Notes: generated by a model from the sequence alone, not told the origin. A DNA stretch of 49,555 bases from Dehalococcoidales bacterium (GCA_028716225.1 JAQUQE010000011.1:1-49555), one strand, 5' to 3'; shown: positions 22,944 to 30,083, numbered from the stretch's first letter. Numbers and translations are program-made.

Positions 22944-23472
22944 CGAATCCCATATCCCCATCATCCGGGAACATTCGCCCCTGCTTTTCAAAGTCGGTCG
23001 CTGGCCGGGGCGGGCCAAGCCGCTCATTGGTATCCTGCCGGATCTCTTCGACGGTTTCCCCATCGCCAAGCATTTCGATGGCCACGTCGACGGTTCGCTC
23101 TTCCAGACCGGTCAGTACCGTATTGGAAAGGTTAGTCCATTCTTTCTCAAGAGCCCCCATTTCATTTTTCAAGTCTCTTTTGATCTCGGCCTGGTGAACT
23201 CTTTCAGCGGCTATGCGTCCGTTGATTTCGGCCAGTTTAATGGAACGGTCATGCAGCTCTTCCGGGGTTAAGATACAGGGCAGGAGTCTTTGCTGCATAC
23301 CTACGCGGTGAGCGGTACCGGGTTCCGGTCCCTGATCGGATCCGGGAGGGGGTGGCGGTAATCCTGGGTTGGTCCCGGAATCATCATCCTGGGGTTTCAG
23401 AATTGAGTTCTTAACCCTCTCGTCGAATTCTTCCCTGGTCTCTTTTTTCTTAGGTAACTTTGATTTTGCCAA
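22924..23472 (-). CDS. Hypothetical protein with Pro-rich linker and coiled coil
   Basis: The product is 182 residues. A basic N-terminus (AKSKLPKKKETREEFDERVK) is followed by a Pro/Gly-rich linker (GLPPPPPGSDQGPEPG), a coiled coil over about 75-135 (LAEINGRIAAERVHQAEIKR) and an acidic tail. It could be a nucleic-acid-associated scaffold. No family is recognised. Confidence 0.65.
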   Translation of the reverse strand: MAKSKLPKKKETREEFDERVKNSILKPQDDDSGTNPGLPPPPPGSDQGPEPGTAHRVGMQQRLLPCILTPEELHDRSIKLAEINGRIAAERVHQAEIKRDLKNEMGALEKEWTNLSNTVLTGLEERTVDVAIEMLGDGETVEEIRQDTNERLGPPRPATDFEKQGRMFPDDGDMGFGNGEED

Positions 23473-23484
23473 TGTAAAACCTCC

Positions 23485-24030
23485 TTACTTTACTCTCCGG
23501 TTAAAATAACCTCTTTTATAGAGTGCATACGCTAGTTTGGCTTCGTGTATAGCGTCGTGTCCGGCCCTGTGTTTTTCTTCAAAAGGTGTCTCCGGAAAGA
23601 ACCAGTTGTACGCTTCGCTGAATTTAGGGTATTTCCAGTCGCCGTACCTGCCCGGCAACTTGAGAATATCCTTTGTCGTCAGCATGAGGCATGGCCAGGT
23701 ATGACCCGCTCTTACTCCATGCTTATAAAGCACCTGCAGGTCGAAGCTGAGATTAAAAGCAGTGATCGGACCAAAAGAAAGATATGCCTCGATCCCCGTC
23801 TTGATATCCGTAAATTTAGGAGCTGTTCGGATAAACTCGGGATCTAAGCCGCAATGGTTCATAAACCAGCAATTAGTCCAGGTCTCCGGTCCGGGCGGGC
23901 AGATGAGAGTATCGAACAAGAGCTCAATCTTTCCGGTCTCCAGATCGAGACTTGCCATTCCGATCTCAAGAATATTTGCGAGCTGTGGCTTAACGTTATC
24001 GGTTTCGGTGTCGACTATGAATATCTTCAT
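23485..24030 (-). CDS. DnaQ-like 3'-5' exonuclease (DEDDh)
   Basis: The product is 181 residues. FIVDTETD (Exo I, D7 and E9), FNLSFDLQVL (Exo II Asp) and HRAGHDAIHEA (Exo IIIepsilon, His and Asp) give the DEDDh catalytic set. Such enzymes proofread or trim 3' ends of DNA or RNA. No polymerase gene is present, so it probably acts with the host replisome or in recombination with the RecT-like protein. Confidence 0.85.
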   Translation of the reverse strand: MKIFIVDTETDNVKPQLANILEIGMASLDLETGKIELLFDTLICPPGPETWTNCWFMNHCGLDPEFIRTAPKFTDIKTGIEAYLSFGPITAFNLSFDLQVLYKHGVRAGHTWPCLMLTTKDILKLPGRYGDWKYPKFSEAYNWFFPETPFEEKHRAGHDAIHEAKLAYALYKRGYFNRRVK

Positions 24031-24170
24031 GGTTCAAACCTCATTCCCGGCCTGCGCTTCTCAAGCGGTATCGCCCGCTGCGGCCGGAATCCGGATTTAT
24101 CCTTTTTGCCCTGGGTCCCCGGCCGGAACTTTCCCTTGCCCTTAACTTTGGCGTGATAAGAGTTTTTCAC
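24027..24170 (-). CDS. Tiny, very basic protein
   Basis: The product is 47 residues from GTG 24170, overlapping both the upstream stop (TAGTG) and the downstream exonuclease start (ATGA). It contains KGKGKFRPGTQGKKDKSGFR, strongly basic and glycine-rich, likely nucleic-acid binding. The overlaps at both ends are the main support. Confidence 0.55.
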   Translation of the reverse strand: MKNSYHAKVKGKGKFRPGTQGKKDKSGFRPQRAIPLEKRRPGMRFEP

Positions 24171-24535
24171 TAAAAGCCCTCGATTAAGCTCTTAATCTGG
24201 ACTAGCTTCTCCGCTCGTATTTGTTCCTGCTCTACAATCCATCTCATAATTTTTTGTGAGATTTCGAACAAGTCTTTATGAGTTTCGATCCGATAATCGA
24301 TAGCTTCTTTACTATGCTGTTTTATCCCTTCTACAAATAGTCCCGGCCTTTCTAAATTTTTATGTGTGTACCCGTAAAGAGAATCGGCATACCAGTTGGT
24401 GAATTTTGGCTTGCCTGTATGAGAGTCTCCCCATACCAGAATATCAACAAAGCGAATCCACCTGAACCAGTTATCATTACCGAGCTCATCCGTTGGCGTT
24501 CCGTAGCACACTAGTTTTTCAAAGTTATTTTCCAT
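24170..24535 (-). CDS. Hypothetical protein
   Basis: The product is 121 residues after AGGAGCGAA. It is aromatic-rich in the first half (NDNWFRWIRFVDILVWG) with a helical second half (LFEISQKIMRWIVEQEQIR). No motif is recognised. Confidence 0.65.
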   Translation of the reverse strand: MENNFEKLVCYGTPTDELGNDNWFRWIRFVDILVWGDSHTGKPKFTNWYADSLYGYTHKNLERPGLFVEGIKQHSKEAIDYRIETHKDLFEISQKIMRWIVEQEQIRAEKLVQIKSLIEGF

Positions 24536-24546
24536 TTCGCTCCTTA

Positions 24547-25074
24547 CTATCTTGGCGGGCCGCCGTAAGACCTCTGAATAATTCTGTATGCTTCATTCAG
24601 GCGAGCCATCATTTCGGCGTTGCCGCCTTTGTCCGGGTGGTAGCTCTGCGCTTTGGCTTTATAAACCCGGTCGACCAGATCGGGCGGGTCACCGCGGGTA
24701 ACCCCGAGGAAGTCAAAAGCATCTTCCAGATCTTCTTTATTCGCCCGCTCGCTAGTTACCTGGTCAGCTTGCACGATATCTGTGGTAAAAGTAAGGTTCT
24801 GGTACTGAATGCCCTTATTCTCGGCAATCCGGATGCGGTCGAGGAAAAGAAAAATATTACGCAGGTTGAGAGATCTGGTGGCCAGGTTGTAGGATGAAAC
24901 TGTCTGCCACTGTCTTTGGTGCAGGTACCGGACAGAGACCCCCGGCAGCCGGCGCTTTGTGGCGCCAACTATCTCTTCCTGCCAGATAATCTCATACTGG
25001 CCTTTATCGACTCCCCACCGGTAGAACATATCCCGGATGTCCTTTCGACTTCTTTCAGAATCAACTCCTGCCAT
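24547..25074 (-). CDS. J-domain (DnaJ-like) protein
   Basis: The product is 175 residues with a GGAGGG site. The C-terminal 60 residues are a J domain: DAFDFLGVTRGDPPDLVDRV, AQSYHPDKGGNAEMMARLNE. The HPD motif that stimulates Hsp70 ATPase is intact. The N-terminal 110 residues are unlike known client-binding regions. Phage J proteins redirect host DnaK, for example in replication-complex remodelling, which would fit an O/P-like replication system. Confidence 0.8.
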   Translation of the reverse strand: MAGVDSERSRKDIRDMFYRWGVDKGQYEIIWQEEIVGATKRRLPGVSVRYLHQRQWQTVSSYNLATRSLNLRNIFLFLDRIRIAENKGIQYQNLTFTTDIVQADQVTSERANKEDLEDAFDFLGVTRGDPPDLVDRVYKAKAQSYHPDKGGNAEMMARLNEAYRIIQRSYGGPPR

Positions 25075-25300
25075 TTCTTCCCTCCAACGGTATGTATAGG
25101 TCTCGAGCTGCTTTTAATGTGCCCGGTAGTTTGGTCATAGGGCCGGCGCCGCGCGCGTCCCACCAACCGATTTTGCACGTATCGCAGACGAAGAGGGTCA
25201 TTCCCGGAATGTCACCAGGTTGCTTCGGGATCCGGTGCACCCCTTTCGAAGCCTTATGAACCGGGCACCTTTTGGATTCAGGCCAATCAAAATTAACCAT
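25061..25300 (-). CDS. Small zinc-binding protein
   Basis: The product is 79 residues. RCPVH near 11-15 and FVCDTCKIGWW near 37-47 make a Cys/His zinc ribbon. The 3' end overlaps the J-protein start by 14 bases. Function unknown. Confidence 0.65.
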   Translation of the reverse strand: MVNFDWPESKRCPVHKASKGVHRIPKQPGDIPGMTLFVCDTCKIGWWDARGAGPMTKLPGTLKAARDLYIPLEGRNGRS

Positions 25301-25323
25301 CTATTAATCCTCGACGGTGTAAA

Positions 25324-25653
25324 CTACCTTGATTCTTTGGTGATTAGTCCGGCCACATATTTTCCTTTAGGAACCTTGACCACAGCGACCGCAACCGGAT
25401 CCTCACCTGGTTGGTGGGCCCGGACTTCGACCACACAATCTCTTTCGGTGTCCAGCAGTACGGGGTTAAACCGGATTTCCCCTTCGACCGGGGGCCTCCC
25501 GTTAATCATCAGCGTTTCCGGTACCGTAACCATGACGCCGGCGCCGGCGTCCTCTTTATGTTCCGGAACAATGACGACTTCGACTGCCATGCCGGAGCTG
25601 ATTAGCTTTTCGATCTGTTTAATATTTTTAGCTGTTAGTTCCAAAGATCTCAC
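25324..25653 (-). CDS. Hypothetical beta-rich protein
   Basis: The product is 109 residues from GTG 25653; TTG 25644, which has better spacing from GGGGTGA, is an alternative. A helix (LTAKNIKQIEKLIS) precedes a regular beta domain (VEVVIVPEHKEDAGAGVMVT, CVVEVRAHQPGEDPVAVAVV). It overlaps the upstream stop. No family is recognised. Confidence 0.65.
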   Translation of the reverse strand: MRSLELTAKNIKQIEKLISSGMAVEVVIVPEHKEDAGAGVMVTVPETLMINGRPPVEGEIRFNPVLLDTERDCVVEVRAHQPGEDPVAVAVVKVPKGKYVAGLITKESR

Positions 25654-25868
25654 CCCTTCCGGTCAATTAAGACCTTGTTATTTTTAATGGAAACCTTGAT
25701 CTCTCCGGCCTCGATGGAATCCAGGAGCCCGGTAGCAACCCGGATATTTTCCGCCCACCGGACCAGTATATCGATGTCACCCTGGGATACGTCGGGTTGA
25801 TTCTCCATAAGCCGGGCGATTAACATCGCTTGTTCTCTAGCTGTTAGTGGTGTGTTTGCAAGTGCCAT
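25650..25868 (-). CDS. Small helical hypothetical protein
   Basis: The product is 72 residues: LTAREQAMLIARLMENQPDV, then helices and a short beta end. GAGGAATG precedes the ATG. The upstream gene's stop lies one base before this start. Function unknown. Confidence 0.65.
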   Translation of the reverse strand: MALANTPLTAREQAMLIARLMENQPDVSQGDIDILVRWAENIRVATGLLDSIEAGEIKVSIKNNKVLIDRKG

Positions 25869-25869
25869 A

Positions 25870-26049
25870 TCATTCCTCTACGTGGTGAAAAATATTATTC
25901 AAAACCGAAAAGGCCGCTTGCAGAAGGCCGTTAGTATAGCCGGCTTGCCATGCTTCCCATTTATCATTAGGGACCGATACCCCACTGGCCTCGTCGACAA
26001 TATCCTTTGGGTACGGGTTTCCCTTTACGGTTGTTTTTCCTGCACTCAC
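25870..26049 (-). CDS. Tiny hypothetical protein
   Basis: The product is 59 residues from GTG 26049, with GGAG six bases upstream. It contains NDKWEAWQAGYTNGLLQAAF, an aromatic amphipathic helix, and ends NNIFHHVEE. It abuts the next start. Function unknown. Confidence 0.6.
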   Translation of the reverse strand: MSAGKTTVKGNPYPKDIVDEASGVSVPNDKWEAWQAGYTNGLLQAAFSVLNNIFHHVEE

Positions 26050-26106
26050 AATAATCTCCTATTTTTTATTCCCTGAACAGGTACCGGTGCCCGACCTTAA
26101 ACTCTT

Positions 26107-26262
26107 TCATATAGCGATGGCCCAATTACCCTTTTTTCTCTGTTCGTTCTCTTTCCGCTGGAGTAGATCGCCCCGGTGCTGTTGTTCCATCAGTTTTCTT
26201 TGGCTTTTGCTTAACCGATTTCTTTTTGAACGGCGCTCCTTTGCACTTTTCGAGTTTGACAT
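26107..26262 (-). CDS. Tiny, very basic protein
   Basis: The product is 51 residues, rich in Lys, Arg, Ser and Gln (SAKERRSKRNRLSKSQRKL), likely nucleic-acid binding. The start site is weak. A 14-codon ORF follows, overlapping by ATGA. Confidence 0.5.
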   Translation of the reverse strand: MSNSKSAKERRSKRNRLSKSQRKLMEQQHRGDLLQRKENEQRKKGNWAIAI

Positions 26263-26266
26263 GACT

Positions 26267-26653
26267 CTACTTACCTGCTGCCAGCTTGAGAATGTCCTGC
26301 TCGAGCTGGGTGATACGATCTTGAATTGCTTTTAGGTCTACAAGATCGGTCTCTTTAATGTCTTCCTGAATTATTCCCCTTATGGCACTGCTCAGGGTCA
26401 AGTAATAACCTATAGTTTCCCAGTGCTCTCTCCCCATAAGAGTTGTATGCCTTTTTTGGATAACTATGTTGTAAGGAATACTGGCGATCCGGTATTTCTG
26501 ACCGACAGGTATGCCCCTACGTGGCACCAGAGCCACATTCTTTGCCCTTCCTGGCGGTGTAACAACCCTTCCCCTACCAATTCCCTTACCCGACAATGTT
26601 AGGGGCTCCGTACGACGTTCTACGCTATTGGTTGAGTCTGTAGCTTCTGGCAT
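26267..26653 (-). CDS. Hypothetical protein with C-terminal coiled coil
   Basis: The product is 128 residues from ATG 26653, eight bases after AGGAG; ATG 26677 overlaps the upstream stop but lacks a site. A polar N-terminus leads to a basic beta region (RVVTPPGRAKNVALVPRRGI) and a C-terminal coiled coil (LKAIQDRITQLEQDILKL). Transcription of this gene from upstream would now have to cross the IS element. Confidence 0.65.
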   Translation of the reverse strand: MPEATDSTNSVERRTEPLTLSGKGIGRGRVVTPPGRAKNVALVPRRGIPVGQKYRIASIPYNIVIQKRHTTLMGREHWETIGYYLTLSSAIRGIIQEDIKETDLVDLKAIQDRITQLEQDILKLAAGK

Positions 26654-26837
26654 AGCATTTTCTCCTGACTTTATCATTCGGTGTTTTTACTCCGACGTTT
26701 CTTCGCTTTTAAGTAGATGGTAATGTTGTTATCACCAAACGTAGGGCGTGGAAGCCACGGGTTTTAACCCGTGAAGGAAACGCCCTTTCCTCCTTTCTGT
26801 TATTGTGAATGTCGTTGTTATATGGTATACTAACAAC

Positions 26838-27233
26838 ATGAGCAGAGAATACAAACATGACGCCCATCGAGTCCATCTCGTGCTATACCATCTGATTTGG
26901 TGCCCCAAACGCCGGAAGGCGGTGTTGACTGGCAACGTAGCAATAAGGCTGGACCAGATACTGCATGATGTAGCGGCAAGCCATAATTGGAACATTGAAC
27001 GTCTGGCTATCCAGCCTGACCATCTACACCTGTTTATCCAGGGCGATAGTATAACGCCGGCACATGAAATGGTACGGCTCTTGAAGGGACGCTCTGCACA
27101 CGACCTCCGTAAGGAATTCCCTACTCTGCTACGGTTGCCCAGCCTATGGACACGGTCATATTTCTGTGCTACTGCCGGGAATGTATCCGCCCAGGCGATT
27201 GAACGATATATCGAAGCCCAGAAGGGAACGTAA
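26838..27233 (+). CDS. tnpA: IS200/IS605 Y1 transposase TnpA
   Basis: The product is 131 residues from ATG 26838. The HUH motif is DHLHLF (H62, H64) and the catalytic Tyr is Y124 in AQAIERYIEAQ. These enzymes cut and rejoin single-stranded DNA at hairpin ends and prefer lagging-strand templates. The stop overlaps the tnpB start (TAATG), so the two are coupled. Length is normal for the family. Confidence 0.9.
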   Translation: MSREYKHDAHRVHLVLYHLIWCPKRRKAVLTGNVAIRLDQILHDVAASHNWNIERLAIQPDHLHLFIQGDSITPAHEMVRLLKGRSAHDLRKEFPTLLRLPSLWTRSYFCATAGNVSAQAIERYIEAQKGT

Positions 27234-28354
27234 TGAAGCAGACCTTGATGATAAAGCTCGCTCCAACTAAAGAGCAGCACCAAGCGTTGCTTACCACGAT
27301 GGAAACGTTCAACGTAGCCTGTACTTACGTTGCCGATGTGGCCTTTAATAACAAGATATTCGGTAAGTATCGCCTTCAGAAGTCGGTATATACAGTTCTT
27401 CGTGATGAGTTCAATCTCTCGGCACAGATGGCGATCAGGGCTATCGCCAAAGTTTCCGAGGGCTATAAAGCGGATAAGAAATCCCAGCACGTAATCAAGC
27501 CTCATTCGGCGGTTGTCTATGACCAGCGCATCCTCTCCTGGAAGGGCCGAGACATGGTTTCTATCCTTACTCTTCAAGGGAGACAGATGATCCCTGTCAG
27601 AGTCGGGGATTATCAAGAGGGTCATATGGATCGCCGTGTCAAGCAAACCGACCTGGTTCTCCAAAAAGGTGTCTTCTACCTGGCCGTGATTGTAGATATC
27701 CCTGAACCGGCCACCGATCTGGCAACCGGAAGCATGGGGGTTGATTTGGGTGTAACCAACCTGGCGGTCGATAACGACGGCCAGTTCTATTCGGGTGAAG
27801 ATGTCGATAAGGTCAGGGAAAACATCGATGCCCTGAAGGCTGATCTCCAAAGCAAGGGCACCAAGTCGGCTAAGCGGCATCTCAGGAAACTCGGTGGCCG
27901 GGAGTCCCGCTTCCGGCGTTCGGTCAATCATCGAATCAGTAAAAAACTTGTGGCTAAGGCTAAAGACACGCATCGCTGTATCAGTCTCGAAGACCTCTCC
28001 GGTATCGGCGACAGCACGGTTCGACACAGCCAGAGGCGTAGACACAAGTCGTGGGCGTTCAATCAGCTCCGTACCTTCATCGAATACAAAGCTAAGATCG
28101 CCGGGGTTATGGTACGGTTGGTCAATCCTCGGAACACTTCCCGGGAATGCCCCCAGTGCCATCATATTTCTAAATCCAATCGCCGTTCTCAATCGCTATT
28201 CCTCTGCCAGCACTGCGGCTATAGCCTCCATGCCGACGTTGTTGGCGCTATCAATATCTCTCGTAAGGCATCCGTCAACGTGCCTATCGTCTCGCCTGGC
28301 CTCAATTGGGGCTGGGCAGGGACAAGCTCGCCGGCTTTAGCCGTGAGTGGTTGA
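27233..28354 (+). CDS. tnpB: RNA-guided endonuclease TnpB
   Basis: The product is 373 residues. RuvC catalytic residues are D171 (MGVDLGVTNL), E253 (ISLEDLSG) and D335 (HADVVGAIN). A zinc finger with C306, C309, C325 and C328 lies before the last Asp. All are present, so nuclease activity is plausible. TnpB uses an RNA from the element's right end, whose 3' tail copies flanking DNA, to cut empty donor sites and so preserve the IS. The stop codon lies at the very end of the element, so the guide RNA must overlap the gene's 3' part. Confidence 0.9.
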   Translation: MKQTLMIKLAPTKEQHQALLTTMETFNVACTYVADVAFNNKIFGKYRLQKSVYTVLRDEFNLSAQMAIRAIAKVSEGYKADKKSQHVIKPHSAVVYDQRILSWKGRDMVSILTLQGRQMIPVRVGDYQEGHMDRRVKQTDLVLQKGVFYLAVIVDIPEPATDLATGSMGVDLGVTNLAVDNDGQFYSGEDVDKVRENIDALKADLQSKGTKSAKRHLRKLGGRESRFRRSVNHRISKKLVAKAKDTHRCISLEDLSGIGDSTVRHSQRRRHKSWAFNQLRTFIEYKAKIAGVMVRLVNPRNTSRECPQCHHISKSNRRSQSLFLCQHCGYSLHADVVGAINISRKASVNVPIVSPGLNWGWAGTSSPALAVSG

Positions 28355-28374
28355 CCTTCAATGAGTCGAATAAT
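28230..28374 (+). ncRNA. Predicted omega (reRNA) guide RNA of TnpB
   Basis: By analogy with the family, the guide RNA covers the 3' end of tnpB and the terminal hairpin (near 28333-28344). Its guide would begin just past the IS edge, about 28355-28374 (CCTTCAATGAGTCGAATAAT). Boundaries are inferred, not visible. The guide would match the uninterrupted surface-protein gene. Confidence 0.35.
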
Positions 28375-28590
28375 GGAGTCGTAGGGTGTGAAACCAGAGG
28401 CTTGTATAGTTAAATTAACATCGCCAGCGGGTAAGTTATTAATCATAAAATAGCCATTATTATTGGTCGATGTTGCAATCTGAGAAGTCGAAATAGAGGC
28501 ATGACTCAGAGAAGAAAGAGTTTTCTTATCTAAAACTTGACCAGTTAATGTTGCTAGATTTACTACTTTTTGAGGCATGTCTCCTCCATA

Positions 28591-28619
28591 TTGACACCGG
28601 AGGAGGGTCATGCTAAATT
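28591..28619 (+). promoter_or_regulatory. Consensus-type promoter TTGACA-N17-TAAATT
   Basis: The -35 is 28591-28596 and the -10 is 28614-28619. It points right, away from the minus-strand gene at 28578 and toward a hairpin at 28663-28687. No rightward gene follows, so the product would be an RNA of about 75 nt. Confidence 0.45.
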
Positions 28620-28662
28620 ATGAGCTAATCGTTCGCTTTTTATTTAGACCCTCGCGGCGCCT

Positions 28663-28697
28663 GGCTCCGGTTCAACCCACCGGAGCCAATTAATTTT
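28663..28697 (+). terminator. Hairpin with U-rich tail, rightward
   Basis: GGCTCCGG (28663-28670) pairs with CCGGAGCC (28680-28687) around a 9-base loop, followed by AATTAATTTT. The tail favours the plus strand. On the minus strand, where it follows the MerR-like gene, there is no U-run. Confidence 0.5.
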
Positions 28698-28893
28698 CAC
28701 CCTCTGGTTCAAGTCTTTGCTTCCTGATATTGTCTAGCTCTGTTTTGGGAATGTAGATAGTGCCCCCGATTTTAACCGCCTTGATCTTATCCTTATCGAT
28801 CCACCGGTATAGAGTGGGACGGGGTACTCCAGTTTCTTGCGAAGCCTGGTCAACGCTCAATAAATCCTCGGTATTGATCTCAATTACGCCCAT
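28690..28893 (-). CDS. Excisionase/MerR-type helix-turn-helix protein
   Basis: The product is 67 residues from ATG 28893 after GGAGG. LLSVDQASQETGVPRPTLYR, then WIDKDKIKAVKIGGTIYIPK, is the classic helix-turn-helix_17/excisionase fold. It may act as recombination directionality factor for the integrase at 37686 or as a repressor. It stands apart from the integrase by 9 kb, which favours a regulatory role. Confidence 0.8.
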   Translation of the reverse strand: MGVIEINTEDLLSVDQASQETGVPRPTLYRWIDKDKIKAVKIGGTIYIPKTELDNIRKQRLEPEGEN

Positions 28894-28960
28894 TATCACG
28901 GCCTCCTGTAGTAGACCGGACAATCTTATCACGACAAAAAAGAAAAAGTCAAGCCCTAAT

Positions 28961-29137
28961 TTACCCTCTTCTTTTCCTGCTTTCGGGACTCATCCCCAAC
29001 TTTGCCATTCTTTGGGCCTTGTCGATCAGGTAGATTGCTTCTGCCGGTGTAAGTACGAAACCTGGCGGCATGGGGGCGAAGGGATCGGCCCGCTGGACCT
29101 CCGGACGGATCTTGCTCAAGTCGATGTTGTCTGTCAC
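28961..29137 (-). CDS. Small hypothetical protein
   Basis: The product is 58 residues from GTG 29137 after GGAGG. A Pro-rich middle (RADPFAPMPPGFVLTPAEAI) leads to a helix and a basic end. Function unknown. Confidence 0.55.
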   Translation of the reverse strand: MTDNIDLSKIRPEVQRADPFAPMPPGFVLTPAEAIYLIDKAQRMAKLGMSPESRKRRG

Positions 29138-29148
29138 GAAAAGACCTC

Positions 29149-29433
29149 CTACCAAAATATCAGTTGTATTATATTAAAAGCGACCGGGAAAACAGCAATG
29201 GGGACAAAATAGAACATCCACTTGGGCCTGTTCATCCAGACCAGCATCAGCGGGATTAACCCTACTACCAGCCACTTGGTCAATATGGTGATCGCCCAGC
29301 TCCCGGACATGAGATAGACGGGGTTGAGCTCAGTCGCCCCTAACCTGGTACTAAAAAAGGTTGTAATGCTATCAGTGGCATTGAGCCCGATCCACAATCC
29401 GAGGGAGACAGCGGCGACTTTGGAATTTAGCAT
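29149..29433 (-). CDS. Membrane protein resembling DUF5658
   Basis: The product is 94 residues from ATG 29433 after GGAGGC. Three to four membrane segments are present. The signature GLNATDSITTFFSTRLGATE then LNPVYLM matches the LN..D..TT...G..E.NP pattern of DUF5658 membrane proteins, whose role is unknown. Confidence 0.65.
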   Translation of the reverse strand: MLNSKVAAVSLGLWIGLNATDSITTFFSTRLGATELNPVYLMSGSWAITILTKWLVVGLIPLMLVWMNRPKWMFYFVPIAVFPVAFNIIQLIFW

Positions 29434-29447
29434 TTTAGCCTCCAAAT

Positions 29448-29591
29448 TTACTGAAGTATTTGCTTCCAATCGTCTGATTCGCATTTGGGGCAGATATCTT
29501 TTGCGTAATAGCCATCTACGGGTAATTCCTCTAGGCTGGCTTCGTATTCATGGCTGCAATGCGTGCATAGTAATTTTACTATTGTCTGCAA
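29448..29591 (-). CDS. Tiny zinc-ribbon protein
   Basis: The product is 47 residues from TTG 29591, preceded by AAGGAGGGG. LLCTHCSHEYEASLEELP, then DICPKCESDDW, is a clean CxxC...CxxC zinc ribbon. It overlaps the 3' end of the gene above by 44 bases. Confidence 0.65.
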   Translation of the reverse strand: MQTIVKLLCTHCSHEYEASLEELPVDGYYAKDICPKCESDDWKQILQ

Positions 29592-29739
29592 GATTCCCCT
29601 CCTTTTTTCTTTTTTCTGCTATCTCATCCCACCGGGCGGCAAGGTATTGCAGAAAAGTCCTCCGGTCGACGCCCTTTTCCTGGCATATTAGGATTAGCGG
29701 CTCAAGACTCAGTTTGTTGTCGGTTTGTACTTCGCTCAA
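29548..29739 (-). CDS. Small hypothetical protein
   Basis: The product is 63 residues from TTG 29739 (AAAGGAG eight bases upstream). A helical, charged middle (GVDRRTFLQYLAARWDEIAE, then KRKKE) is seen. Its leader holds a cluster of GGTG sites (29751-29804), so it may be tightly regulated. Confidence 0.6.
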   Translation of the reverse strand: MSEVQTDNKLSLEPLILICQEKGVDRRTFLQYLAARWDEIAEKRKKEGNLADNSKITMHALQP

Positions 29740-29750
29740 ATCAAGTCTCC

Positions 29751-29804
29751 TTTGGTGTAATTTAGTTTACTTTGGTGCACTAAGGTGTAAAAAAGTCACC
29801 TAAA
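29751..29804. promoter_or_regulatory. Cluster of TTTGGTGTAA-like sites
   Basis: TTTGGTGTAA (29751), TTTGGTGCAC (29771) and TAAGGTGTAA (29781) are direct copies spaced 20 and 10 bp. An inverted copy, TTTAGGTGAC on the minus strand, is at 29804-29795. Helical-turn spacing next to a gene start suggests an operator for a multimeric repressor. Confidence 0.5.
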
Positions 29805-29810
29805 TTGGCG

Positions 29811-30074
29811 GCCCCGGACACCGGAAGGAAATGATAAGGGGTCTCAAACCAAACCTTCCGGGCCGGTGCCATGTTAAGAGGGGTAGCGCCCGCCACTTGT
29901 CGAGGGCGGACAGGCGCATCCCCTGAAGGAGAAGTCCGGGGCACAGGTATCCCCGCTTTACCCGCCGTTATACCGGTTGGTCACTTAGTCTATCACAGGC
30001 AACTAAATCCCTCTTAGCAAGGGCCGGTACTGTAGCGGCAGCCGACAGTGATCGACTGGCTCGCCTGTGCCCCG
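29811..30074. ncRNA. Candidate structured RNA, about 265 nt
   Basis: No gene fits here, yet long perfect pairings are dense: GCCCCGGAC 29811-29819 with 29934-29942; CCGGAAGG 29821-29828 with 29854-29861; a three-part hairpin 29879-29924 (AGGGG, GCGCC and CCGCC with partners); CGGGGCACAGG 29937-29947 with 30064-30074; and TACCGG near 29972 with CCGGTA near 30024. The first and fourth share bases 29937-29942 and so exclude each other. A-rich loops favour the plus strand, but the strand is not settled. I could not match it to tmRNA, RNase P or another known class. Confidence 0.6.
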
Positions 30075-30083
30075 ATTGAGTTT

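Larger units (their letters stand above)
26734..28356 (+). mobile_element. IS200/IS605-family insertion sequence with tnpA and tnpB
   Basis: The element is about 1,620 bp. Its edges are fixed by rejoining the interrupted host gene: the flanks share ACC at 26734-26736 and 28354-28356. The left end has subterminal hairpins (CGTGGAAGCCACG and ACGGGTTTTAACCCGT near 26747-26775). The right end has CGGCTTTAGCCG near 28333-28344, the usual family terminal hairpin. There is no target duplication or terminal inverted repeat, as expected for this single-strand, peel-and-paste family. Both genes look intact, so it may be recent and active. Confidence 0.9.
26674..28578 (-). pseudogene. Ig-like domain protein gene cut in two by the IS element
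   Basis: The 5' part (28578 to about 28355) encodes VNLATLTGQVLDKKTLSSLS through SGFTPYDSIIRLIEG, a carboxypeptidase-regulatory-like domain lacking its last strand. The missing strand, DNNITIYLKAKKRRSKNTE, is in frame on the other side of the IS (26736 to 26674). Joined, they give one coherent 94-residue protein. GGAGGAGAC precedes ATG 28578. As it stands, the 5' part reads into IS sequence and would make an aberrant 120-residue product. It resembles the virion surface proteins but sits in the early block. Confidence 0.85.

Noticed and set aside
26732-28192. Long 486-codon leftward frame over the IS element
   Set aside because: It is antisense to tnpA and tnpB, which have clear catalytic motifs; a shadow frame.
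28663-28697. 3' half of a tRNA, suggested by GGTTCAACCC followed by CCGGAGCCA
   Set aside because: The stem has eight pairs and a nine-base loop, not the five-pair, seven-base T-arm, and no D-arm or anticodon arm precedes it.
29821-30074. Possible RNase P RNA, because GAGAAGTCCGGGGCACAGG resembles its conserved 5' core
   Set aside because: The other universally conserved elements, such as the ACAGAACCCGGCUUA-type 3' core, are absent and the stem layout does not fit.
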